DNA from: Oscillospiraceae bacterium
Lineage (GTDB): Bacteria > Bacillota > Clostridia > Oscillospirales > Oscillospiraceae
Assembly: GCA_029065305.1 (NCBI GenBank)
Contig: JAIEIQ010000010.1
Coordinates: 1-6,633, forward strand
Length of the DNA: 6,633 nt
Direction of reading: 5' to 3'
Part shown: positions 1 to 5,643 of the stretch, in pieces
How positions within the stretch are numbered: the stretch's first letter is position 1
Layout: each line of letters opens with the position of its first letter
Notes under the pieces: model-generated
Told to the model about the DNA's origin: nothing
What the model saw: only the letters and a program-made list of their open reading frames with translations
Database searches by the model: none
Position numbers and translations under genes: made by a program

Positions 1-230
1 GTCAGAGCCCGGGAAAGCTGGTCGGGGCAGCTGGTGGGCTTGCCGCCGCACTGGATGACCTGAAGCTTCTCCACCGCCTCCTGGGCCGTCATGCCCTGGA
101 CCAGACGGCAGATTCCCTTGAGGTTCCCGTTGCACCCGCCGGTAAAGCTGACGGATTGGATGGTATCCCCCTCCAGCTCCAGGTCGATGCGGCTGGAACA
201 GACGCCCTTGGGGATGTAGGTATAAGTCAT
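1..230 (-). CDS. TSCPD-domain protein (TIGR03905-like), 3' end cut by window edge
   Basis: Reading leftward from an ATG at 230-228, an open frame runs off the window edge after 76 codons. The protein begins MTYTYIPKGVCSSRIDLELE and has the motif PTSCPD at residues 65-70, which names the TSCPD domain. The same domain is found at the C-terminus of some class II ribonucleotide reductases; free-standing copies of about 80 residues are common in Clostridia and have no settled function. Five cysteines (C11, C33, C41, C61, C68) suggest metal binding, which is inference. Since family members are about 80 residues long, only a few residues should be missing. The start is fixed by an AGGAGG site at 239-244, eight bases upstream. 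The gene has its own promoter (282-310) and is separated from the galE-kinase unit by a strong hairpin, so it is probably transcribed alone. Family assignment is confident; role is unknown. Confidence 0.88.
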   Translation of the reverse strand, partial: MTYTYIPKGVCSSRIDLELEGDTIQSVSFTGGCNGNLKGICRLVQGMTAQEAVEKLQVIQCGGKPTSCPDQLSRAL

Positions 231-257
231 GGCAGATTCCTCCTGTGTTTCCAGTTC

Positions 258-273
258 TGCCGCTGTCGCGGCA
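258..273 (-). promoter_or_regulatory. Leader hairpin of the TSCPD gene
   Basis: A perfect 6-bp stem with a 4-base loop (TGCCGC-TGTC-GCGGCA on the plus strand) lies between the predicted promoter and the ribosome binding site of the TSCPD gene. Given the -10 at 282-287, transcription should start near 275, so the hairpin would sit almost at the 5' end of the mRNA. Such 5' stem-loops often stabilise transcripts. The structure is seen; the function is inferred. Confidence 0.45.
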
Positions 274-281
274 CAAGAGGA

Positions 282-310
282 AGTATAACAGACTTTCCCG
301 CCAAATGCAA
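282..310 (-). promoter_or_regulatory. Promoter of the TSCPD gene (extended -10)
   Basis: On the minus strand a -10 TATACT (282-287) is preceded by TGT (288-290), giving the extended -10 form TGnTATAcT. A weak -35 TTGCAT (305-310) stands 17 bases upstream, the optimal spacing. The predicted leader is about 45 bases and contains the 258-273 hairpin and the AGGAGG site at 239-244. Confidence 0.6.
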
Positions 311-335
311 GATGGCCGTCCGACATATGGCAGCA

Positions 336-360
336 GTGGCCGTCCTGTTGGGACGGCCAC
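336..360 (-). terminator. Strong hairpin behind the galE-kinase unit, terminator-like
   Basis: A perfect 10-bp inverted repeat (336-345 with 351-360) encloses a 5-base loop; each arm is GTGGCCGTCC or its complement. It lies about 44 bases past the last stop codon of the leftward unit and before the next promoter (282-310), where a terminator or mRNA-end structure would be expected. No T-run follows on either strand, so it is not a canonical intrinsic terminator; it could act with Rho or protect the 3' end. A second copy of TGGCCGTCC at 313-321 could compete for pairing. Confidence 0.45.
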
Positions 361-403
361 TCTATCCCGTCAGCATGTTTCCCTTGTCCCAGGCGGGAAG
401 GGG

Positions 404-635
404 TTATTCGGTGGGAACAATAGGCCCGGCATTGGCCGCACCCGCCAGGGCTGGAATATGGACATAGCCCCCGGAGTTGGCGGACGCAGCGTCCTCCTCC
501 ACATACGCCCCGGGCAGCTCCACCAGGACACCGGTTTTTCAGCGGCCCGGCCAGCTTCTCCCGCAGGGCGGTCCGGTCCAGGGCAAAACCGTACACCATA
601 CTTTGATAGCGGTCAACGATCGCGTTGATCTCACC
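404..635 (-). pseudogene. Frameshifted remnant of an unrecognised small gene behind the kinase
   Basis: Directly after the kinase stop codon, and in the same frame, the minus strand keeps coding character: a segment starting GEINAIVDRYQSMVYGFALD continues through LREKLAGPLK. At a run of five A on the minus strand (535-539) the sensible reading moves to another frame: KTGVLVELPGAYVEEDAASA, then about 26 more residues ending GPIVPTE and TAA (404-406). Removing one A joins the two parts as GPLKTGVLVELP, about 76 codons in all. No good start codon is visible near the beginning: the ribosome-site-like GAGGTGAG is followed by ATC, not ATG. An ATG further in (codons MVYGFALD) lacks a ribosome site. 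I read this as a small gene or a 3' gene end decayed by one indel and possibly a lost start; a sequencing error at the A-run is the main alternative. I do not recognise the family. Confidence 0.45.
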
Positions 636-1769
636 TCAAAGGGCCTGGGTACCCGCCTTTTTGACAATCGCATTCAGCTCGTCCCAGTGGGACTCCATGT
701 CCGCCACCAGCTTGAACTGGGTCCGGCAGCGGTCCAGGTTCTGGCCCTCCCGGCTGATATGGAAGTAGGTGTCCCCCACCAGGTAGTCCGTCAGAAACCG
801 GATGCCGCACTCCAGGGTCATCAGCTTGGCCCCCCAGGGGAGGTAGTCGATCTCCGCCTGGGTCAGGGTGCCGCCGGCCCCCTCCAGAAACGCGTTTGTG
901 TACACGGCGAAGAGATCTACATCCAAATTGACCTTGCTCAAATCCCGCTCATCCTCGGCGCTGTGGTTGGCCCCGAAGCGGATGGAGTCGCCAAAGTCGT
1001 TGATGGACAGCCCGGGCATCACCGTATCCAGATCGATGATGCACAGCCCCACCCCGGTCTTCTCGTCCAGCAGGACGTTGTTGAGCTTGGTGTCGTTGTG
1101 GGTCACCCGCAGGGGCAGCACCCCCGCCCGCAGGGCGTTCAGGGCCTCGGAGCAGTCCTTCTCCCGGGCCAGGGCGAAGTCGATCTCCTTCCCGCAGTCC
1201 TTGGCCCGGCCCAGTGGATCCTCCGCAATCGCGGTTTTCAGCTTAGCCAGCCGGTCCTCGGTGTCGTGGAAGTGGGGAATCGTCTCATGGAGCGTCCCGG
1301 CGGGATAGCCCTGCAAGAGCCGCTGGAACCGCCCGAAGGCCCGGCCCGAGGCGGCAAACAGCTCCGGCGTCTCCGCCCGCTGGCAGCAGATGGTGCCCTC
1401 CACATAGGGGTAGACCCGCCAGGCGAAGCCGCCCCCGTCGGTGAAGTAGCTGCCCCCCTCCCGAGGCCGCAGCACCTCCAGGGCCTCCCGGCTCCGATCC
1501 CCGCCGCTGTCCGCGATCTGCCGGCCCAGGTAGTCCGTCACGCCGGTGATGTTCTCCATCAGCTGGTCCGGCCGCTTGAAGGCGGCGGGGCTCATCCGCT
1601 GGAGGATGAAGCGGCGGCAGGGCCGGTCCGCCGGCTGGGTGTGGACGCAGAATGTGTCGTTGATGTGGCCCTCGCCATACCGGACGGCCCCCACCACAGG
1701 GGCCCCGAAGTCAAAAGCGGCCAAAGCCTCGGACAGGCGATCCTCCGCCGCAGGTATCTTCTGTTCCAT
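636..1769 (-). CDS. NahK-like sugar 1-kinase (aminoglycoside phosphotransferase/choline kinase fold)
   Basis: This 377-residue cytoplasmic kinase probably phosphorylates the anomeric carbon of a hexose or N-acetylhexosamine using ATP, feeding sugar-1-phosphate to nucleotide-sugar metabolism. The phosphotransferase Brenner motif is intact at 222-231 (VTHNDTKLNN; H224, catalytic D226, N231), followed by the metal-binding IDLDTVMPG (D246, D248) and NDFGDSIRFGAN (257-268). An N-terminal nucleotide loop, YGEGHINDTF, lies at 31-40. The pattern HNDTKLNNVLLD...IDLDTVMPG is typical of bifidobacterial N-acetylhexosamine 1-kinase (about 360 residues) and its relatives, often annotated as 'mucin desulfatase' or 'aminoglycoside phosphotransferase family'. 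A purine-rich GAGGA at 1780-1784 stands 10 bases from the ATG. The gene lies 37 bases behind galE on the same strand, so co-transcription is likely. Fold and kinase role are confident; the exact sugar is not, so I withhold a symbol. Confidence 0.88.
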   Translation of the reverse strand: MEQKIPAAEDRLSEALAAFDFGAPVVGAVRYGEGHINDTFCVHTQPADRPCRRFILQRMSPAAFKRPDQLMENITGVTDYLGRQIADSGGDRSREALEVLRPREGGSYFTDGGGFAWRVYPYVEGTICCQRAETPELFAASGRAFGRFQRLLQGYPAGTLHETIPHFHDTEDRLAKLKTAIAEDPLGRAKDCGKEIDFALAREKDCSEALNALRAGVLPLRVTHNDTKLNNVLLDEKTGVGLCIIDLDTVMPGLSINDFGDSIRFGANHSAEDERDLSKVNLDVDLFAVYTNAFLEGAGGTLTQAEIDYLPWGAKLMTLECGIRFLTDYLVGDTYFHISREGQNLDRCRTQFKLVADMESHWDELNAIVKKAGTQAL

Positions 1770-1806
1770 GCTCTCCTTCTCCTCTCCGTTTTCCCGATTC
1801 TTTTAA

Positions 1807-2826
1807 TTACCCCTTGTAGCCGTTGGGATTGGTGGACTGCCACTTCCAGGAGGAGGCGCACATCTCCTCGATGCCGTACTTGGCCTCCCAGCCCAGCTCC
1901 TCCCGGGCCTTGACGGGGTCGGCGTAGCAGGTGGCGATGTCGCCGGGGCGGCGGGGATCCACCACGTAGGGCAGGGTCTTGCCGCAGGCCTTCTCATAGG
2001 CTTGGAGCACATCCAGAACACTGTAGCCCTTGCCGGTGCCCAGATTGCAGACAAAGAGGCCGCAGTTGGTATCCAGCTTCTTCAGCGCCGCCACATGGCC
2101 CTTGGCCAGATCCACCACATGGATATAGTCCCGCACGCCGGTGCCGTCGGGGGTGTTGTAGTCGTCGCCGTAGACGTGGAGCTTCTCCAGCTGGCCCACG
2201 GCCACCTTGGCGATATAGGGCACCAGGTTGTTGGGGATGCCGTTGGGGTCCTCGCCGATGAGGCCGCTCTCGTGGGCCCCGATGGGGTTGAAGTAGCGCA
2301 GCAGGGCCACATTCAAGGTGGGGTCGGCGGCGCAGATATCCATGAGCATCTTCTCCTGGAAGAGCTTGCTGGTGCCGTAGGGGTTGGTGGTGCCGCCGGT
2401 GGGGAAGTCCTCCCGGATGGGCACGGTGGCGGGATCGCCGTAGACCGTGGCGGAGGAGGAGAAGACAAAGTTTCTCACTCCGTGGCGGCGCATGGCGGAG
2501 AGTAGGTAGAGGGTGCTGATGAGGTTGTTGGAGTAGTACTCCAGGGGCTTGGCCACGCTCTCGCCCACGGCCTTGAGCCCGGCGAAGTGGATCACCGCAT
2601 CGATATCCGGGTGCTGGGCGAAGAGGGCCTCCACCTCGTCCTCATGGCACAGCTCCGTCTTGATGAAGGGCACCTTCCTGCCGGTGATTCTCTCCACCCG
2701 GCGCAGGGCCTCCTCGCTGGCGTTGTAGAGGTTGTCCGCCACCACGATGTCGTAGCCCGCCTCCATCAACTCCACACAGGTGTGGCTTCCGATATAGCCC
2801 GCGCCGCCGCAAACCAAAATAGACAT
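1807..2826 (-). CDS. galE: UDP-glucose 4-epimerase (UDP-hexose 4-epimerase)
   Basis: This 339-residue protein matches the usual GalE length (338 in E. coli). It interconverts UDP-glucose and UDP-galactose in the cytoplasm through a bound NAD. It is an extended short-chain dehydrogenase: the Rossmann glycine motif GGAGYIGSH is at 7-15, SSSATVYG at 123-130 (catalytic Ser125), and the catalytic pair in NPYGTSK is Tyr150 and Lys154. Substrate-domain signatures RYFNPIGAHESG and the C-terminal WQSTNPNGY are present. The frame is open 15 codons further upstream, but the ATG at 2826 is chosen because the Rossmann strand starts there and CTCCTT (AAGGAG on the minus strand) at 2837-2842 is 10 bases away. 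In the segment PGDIATCYAD, Cys300 aligns with E. coli Tyr299/human Cys307, which suggests that UDP-GlcNAc/GalNAc may also be accepted. It precedes the NahK-like kinase in an apparent two-gene unit. Confidence 0.96.
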   Translation of the reverse strand: MSILVCGGAGYIGSHTCVELMEAGYDIVVADNLYNASEEALRRVERITGRKVPFIKTELCHEDEVEALFAQHPDIDAVIHFAGLKAVGESVAKPLEYYSNNLISTLYLLSAMRRHGVRNFVFSSSATVYGDPATVPIREDFPTGGTTNPYGTSKLFQEKMLMDICAADPTLNVALLRYFNPIGAHESGLIGEDPNGIPNNLVPYIAKVAVGQLEKLHVYGDDYNTPDGTGVRDYIHVVDLAKGHVAALKKLDTNCGLFVCNLGTGKGYSVLDVLQAYEKACGKTLPYVVDPRRPGDIATCYADPVKAREELGWEAKYGIEEMCASSWKWQSTNPNGYKG

Positions 2827-2881
2827 AGTACCGTTTCTCCTTTTCCAAAAAGTTTTGTGGGTTCCTTCCACTTATGTTTCT

Positions 2882-2887
2882 ATTGTA
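2882..2887 (-). promoter_or_regulatory. Possible -10 of a galE promoter
   Basis: The minus strand reads TACAAT here, 55 bases upstream of the galE start, a one-mismatch -10 box. No good -35 is found at 16-18 bases upstream, so the assignment is weak. A CTCCGGAG palindrome (2895-2902) overlaps the spacer region. The position, together with the 210-base gap before galE, argues that galE does not depend only on readthrough from the GH26-like gene. Confidence 0.35.
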
Positions 2888-2969
2888 TCCAGCCTCCGGA
2901 GAAATAGGAATAGACGATTTTGTCCAGTAAATGCACTTATCAATCTGGCCTCTCCGGCCGGCGCAGCCG

Positions 2970-3036
2970 AAAACCTCCAGGTTTTGGGAAAGGATCCCCG
3001 ATACCCCGGCTCTTAGCTCCTTGGAAATACAGAGCC
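2970..3036 (-). terminator. Hairpins after the GH26-like gene, possible weak terminator
   Basis: Just past the stop codon at 3037-3039 the minus strand has GGCTCT...AGAGCC (arms 3031-3036 and 3008-3013, long loop), then a tighter AAAACC-TGGA-GGTTTT hairpin (2970-2985). The second ends in a four-T run that is itself part of the stem. Both are weak as intrinsic terminators. They are the only candidate transcript end between the GH26-like gene and galE. Confidence 0.3.
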
Positions 3037-4677
3037 TTACTGTGTGACCTGGAGGTAGAAGGTCTCCTGAGAAACAACCATATCGTTCCTGAACGCCTGA
3101 ACATTTACGGTGACTGTCTGCCCAGCCTGCGCACTGAAGTCCGCGGACACTGTGTAGGGGATGCTGTACGAAGCGGTAGGAACGCCGTTGACTGTGTAGA
3201 CGACATAGTCCACCTGATTCAGCGGCTCGGAGATGTAGCTGCAAAGCTCTACCTTGGCTGCGGGCACGGTATACCAGTTTTCAAGCTCGCTGTAATACAC
3301 CGCGGGGGGCTGGGAGGACGGATTGGAAATAAAGCGGGGAGAGCTTGTTATGCCGCTCTTATAGGCTTCCAGAACAGCGCTGTTGCGGGAGAGCAGGAAC
3401 TTCCGGCCGCCGGCGTCCTCCTTATCGAAAAGAACCGCTATTTTAAGATTGGGATACTTGATGGGAAGGTAGGTGTAATAGTCCTTCATCTGCTTCACGG
3501 CAAAGTCGGTTATGTCCGTCTGCGTTTTCACGCTGAAATAGCTGCATCCGCTCTCCGAAACGATGATGGGCTTGCGGCTGCCGTAGGTATCATAAACCCT
3601 GTCAAGAACATTGCTCCACCGTCCGCGGTCCACGCCTTGGCCCAGGGGGTCGGTTTCGGGAACATACTCCTTGTAAACGCTCAGGCCCACATAATCCACA
3701 TATTCATCGCCGGGATAGTACAAATCAATTGTATCGTCGGGATAGAAATTCGGGGCCCAGACAATCCCGACAGAGGGGGCGTAGGTTTTGAATACCTGGG
3801 AAACGATTCTGAACTTTTCGATATATTGGTTATAATCCGCAGTATACCACGGGCAGGTCTGATCGTTCATTTCGTTGGCGAAACGGAGCAGGATGCGGCA
3901 GCCTGTGCTCTGGAGGTACTTGGCCTGTTCAACGAGATAACTGTCGTTTTGGACGGAGCTCAAGCCGCTTGTGGGCTGAAGCGCGATCTGCAGCATCGTG
4001 TTGGTTTCCTTGGCTGTTTTGAAGAAGTCCTCGTATTTCTTCAAGTCTGTGCCGTAATTAAAATACTGAAGCTCAAGGGCATGCTTGACTCCGGTAAGGG
4101 CGGATGTATCCGAATTATAGGTGGTTCCCAAAAGAATGCCGTTCTGATTTTCATTGGGAGCCCCGAAGAACTTGGTTTTATTGAAGCGCGCGTCCGTCGT
4201 TTTCAGATACAGGCGCACATCGGTCTCCAAGCTTTTGGCAATGTTGCTGTAATATCTGGCTGTTTCCTCCTGCCCTTGAACGAGAGACCAGTAGTAGGAG
4301 CTGCGTTTGTAGCAGATCGCCCCGCTGCGGTAATCGCTCAAAGCGACGTAGCACTCTCCCAAATGCTGGAACAGCAGGGCCATGTTTGTCGAGCCCTCAT
4401 TTTTGAAATAGGGCGCCGTCTTCCGGTAGTCCGCGATGGCCCCTTGATAATTCCCCTGGCTTTGAAGGCTTATGGCGTTGTTCCATGCCCCCCAGTGGTT
4501 GATTTTGCCGGCGGAAGCGCTGTTCTCGACAGCGTTGATAAACGCCGTTTCCTCTTCGCTGAAAGTGACGGTGTTTGACGCGCTGGCAGAGCCTCCAAAA
4601 GACTGGATGCACAGTATGAGGGCAAAAGCCGTACATACACAGCGGATGAACCAGCTCTTTAATTTCTTTGCTTTCAT
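3037..4677 (-). CDS. Secreted GH26-like glycoside hydrolase with helical-repeat N-domain and Ig-like C-domain
   Basis: The 546-residue protein starts MKAKKLKSWF, with a Sec signal peptide: basic start, hydrophobic core CVCTAFALILCIQSFGG, and a cut likely near SASAS (residues 30-34). Residues about 60-150 look like TPR-type helical repeats (NYQGAIADYRK, ALLFQHLGECYVALSDYRSG). Residues about 175-445 resemble a clan GH-A barrel closest to GH26 (beta-mannanase-type): RFANEMN with acid/base candidate Glu269, VWAPN near 306-310, DEYVDYVGLSVY at 324-335, and nucleophile candidate Glu375 in IIVSESG. The two glutamates are 106 residues apart, close to known GH26 enzymes. Residues about 458-546 look like an Ig-like beta domain. 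The usual GH26 His before the acid/base Glu is Asn268 here, so activity and substrate are open. The start at 4677 is preferred over an ATG at 4713 because AAGGAAGG precedes it. No cell-wall anchor is visible. Base composition is clearly lower in GC than the flanking genes. Confidence 0.75.
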   Translation of the reverse strand: MKAKKLKSWFIRCVCTAFALILCIQSFGGSASASNTVTFSEEETAFINAVENSASAGKINHWGAWNNAISLQSQGNYQGAIADYRKTAPYFKNEGSTNMALLFQHLGECYVALSDYRSGAICYKRSSYYWSLVQGQEETARYYSNIAKSLETDVRLYLKTTDARFNKTKFFGAPNENQNGILLGTTYNSDTSALTGVKHALELQYFNYGTDLKKYEDFFKTAKETNTMLQIALQPTSGLSSVQNDSYLVEQAKYLQSTGCRILLRFANEMNDQTCPWYTADYNQYIEKFRIVSQVFKTYAPSVGIVWAPNFYPDDTIDLYYPGDEYVDYVGLSVYKEYVPETDPLGQGVDRGRWSNVLDRVYDTYGSRKPIIVSESGCSYFSVKTQTDITDFAVKQMKDYYTYLPIKYPNLKIAVLFDKEDAGGRKFLLSRNSAVLEAYKSGITSSPRFISNPSSQPPAVYYSELENWYTVPAAKVELCSYISEPLNQVDYVVYTVNGVPTASYSIPYTVSADFSAQAGQTVTVNVQAFRNDMVVSQETFYLQVTQ

Positions 4678-4687
4678 GGGTATACCC
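4678..4687 (-). promoter_or_regulatory. Palindrome GGGTATACCC between ribosome site and start of the GH26-like gene
   Basis: A perfect 10-bp palindrome directly abuts the ATG at 4677 and fills the gap between the AAGGAAGG ribosome site and the start codon. It could be part of an operator or hamper initiation by self-pairing of transcripts. Chance is quite possible for a single short palindrome. Confidence 0.25.
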
Positions 4688-4784
4688 TTCCTTTTTATCC
4701 TCTCATTTTTCAATTCGCAATGACATTTAACGCCGCAGAACAGCAGAAAACCCGGTTAAACCACGTTCAGCGGGATACCGTTTC

Positions 4785-5345
4785 CTACTTCTTGACGGTC
4801 CCGTCGGGGTTGAACAGCGGCAGAGGGGCCAGGCAGGTGATATCCTCCCGGCCCAGGGCGTCGCCCTCGGCCAGCACGGCGGCCTTGCCGGTGACGATGC
4901 CCCCGGCGGTCTTGACCAGCTCCTCCAGGGCGTGGAGGCTCTCGCCGGTGGAGATCACGTCGTCCACGATGAGAATACGCTTGCCCTTCATCTCCGCGCA
5001 GTCATCGGCCCCCAGAAACAGGTCCTGTTGGCGCAGGGTGGTGATGGAGCGGACGGAGACGTGGATGGGGTCGGGCATGTAGACCTTGGACCCCTTCCGG
5101 GCGATGAAATATTTCTTGGCCCCGGACTGCCGGGCCATCTCGTGGATAAGCGGGATGCTCTTGGCCTCGGCGGTAAGCATGTAGTCGTAGCTGTCCGCCG
5201 GGACGGCCTCCAGCAGCGCCTTGGCGCAGGCCACCGTCAGCTCCGCGTCGCCGAACATGACAAACGCGCCGATGTAGAGATCGTCGCTGACCTTACACAG
5301 GGGCAAATCCCGCTCCAGGCCGGCAACCTTCATTGTATGCGTCAT
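4785..5345 (-). CDS. Adenine phosphoribosyltransferase-like protein
   Basis: This 186-residue soluble protein is a type I phosphoribosyltransferase, which joins a base to the ribose of PRPP. The PRPP-binding loop is clear at 123-135 (RILIVDDVISTGE; Asp128, Asp129, Thr133, Gly134). TAEAKSIPL (58-66) corresponds to the pyrophosphate loop region of Apt-like enzymes, and FIARKGSKVYM (80-90) to the segment after the second core strand; Apt has a comparable VRKPGKLP. Length is close to Apt (about 170-185) and Xpt (about 190). The sequence looks nearer to Apt than to classical Xpt, but it lacks the usual Apt N-terminal DYPKPGI(L/M)FRD segment, so the base used (adenine, xanthine, other) is not assigned. 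AAGGAGG lies 6-7 bases before the ATG at 5345 and supports that start over the Met at codon 5. It has a strong promoter of its own (5433-5460) and diverges from gdhA. No purine riboswitch is evident in the leader. Confidence 0.85.
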   Translation of the reverse strand: MTHTMKVAGLERDLPLCKVSDDLYIGAFVMFGDAELTVACAKALLEAVPADSYDYMLTAEAKSIPLIHEMARQSGAKKYFIARKGSKVYMPDPIHVSVRSITTLRQQDLFLGADDCAEMKGKRILIVDDVISTGESLHALEELVKTAGGIVTGKAAVLAEGDALGREDITCLAPLPLFNPDGTVKK

Positions 5346-5432
5346 TTAGCTCCTCCTTAATTGTGGGTGATATGGGTGGACGCCGCAGCCGGCGGACGCC
5401 CGGAATCAGGCGCGGCACCACAGCCCTTTTTT

Positions 5433-5460
5433 ATTATACGATTCGTACCGGAAAAGTCAA
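5433..5460 (-). promoter_or_regulatory. Promoter of the phosphoribosyltransferase gene
   Basis: On the minus strand, -35 TTGACT (5455-5460) and a perfect -10 TATAAT (5433-5438) are separated by 16 bases. This is the best sigma-A-type promoter in the window. Transcription should start near 5425, giving a leader of about 80 bases before the ATG at 5345. The -35 and much of the spacer lie within one arm of an inverted repeat (5447-5458 with 5480-5490). Confidence 0.82.
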
Positions 5461-5556
5461 GAGAAGCCGGGAAAAAATGGACTTTCCGGTTATACCCCGG
5501 GTATGTCGAAAAAATATGCGGCAAAGTGCACAAATTTCGACAGGAAAGTTCCACAT

Positions 5557-5571
5557 ATTCCACAATGGAAT
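5557..5571. promoter_or_regulatory. 15-bp dyad ATTCCACAATGGAAT, operator-like
   Basis: Two perfect 6-base arms flank a 3-base centre. The dyad lies about 16 bases upstream of the possible gdhA -35 and about 100 bases upstream of the phosphoribosyltransferase -35. TTCCACA also occurs as a direct repeat at 5549-5555 and 5558-5564. The symmetry resembles a repressor or activator site, but no known regulator consensus is recognised. Confidence 0.35.
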
Positions 5572-5586
5572 TCGAGAAAATGGTTA

Positions 5587-5615
5587 TTGCCTTTTTGGGG
5601 GCTTGGTGTTAGTAT
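5587..5615 (+). promoter_or_regulatory. Possible gdhA promoter
   Basis: TTGCCT (5587-5592) and TAGTAT (5610-5615) are separated by 17 bases; each matches four of six consensus positions. The predicted leader would be about 70 bases. The match is moderate, and the upstream dyads suggest that an activator or repressor may matter. Confidence 0.4.
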
Positions 5616-5643
5616 GAAGTCAACCGGAGATAGGCGGGGCTGT

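Noticed and set aside
530..545. Programmed ribosomal frameshift at the five-A run
   Set aside because: The sensible downstream frame is +1, whereas the X XXY YYZ slippery pattern gives -1 and is not matched in the reading frame here; an indel is simpler.
477..1913. A 478-codon open frame on the plus strand
   Set aside because: It is a GC-driven shadow of the kinase and the galE end; the product is rich in Gly, Pro, Leu and Val of the low-complexity kind and has no motif.
2827..2871. Longer galE start at 2871 adding 15 residues
   Set aside because: The added residues have no counterpart in GalE, and AAGGAG lies correctly before the ATG at 2826.
2920..4578. A 552-codon open frame on the plus strand
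   Set aside because: It is antisense to the GH26-like gene, whose own protein has a signal peptide and clear motifs; the antisense product has no recognisable domain and no ribosome site.
4678..4713. Longer start of the GH26-like protein at 4713
   Set aside because: No ribosome site precedes 4713, and the real ribosome site AAGGAAGG would then lie inside the coding region; the signal peptide fits the start at 4677.
4745..4784. Intrinsic terminator behind the phosphoribosyltransferase gene
   Set aside because: Only a 4-bp CCCG/CGGG stem with a long loop precedes a short T-run on the minus strand; too weak to call.
5346..5425. Purine riboswitch in the phosphoribosyltransferase leader
   Set aside because: The leader is only about 80 bases and GC-rich, and I cannot find the conserved loop and junction sequences of the purine aptamer.
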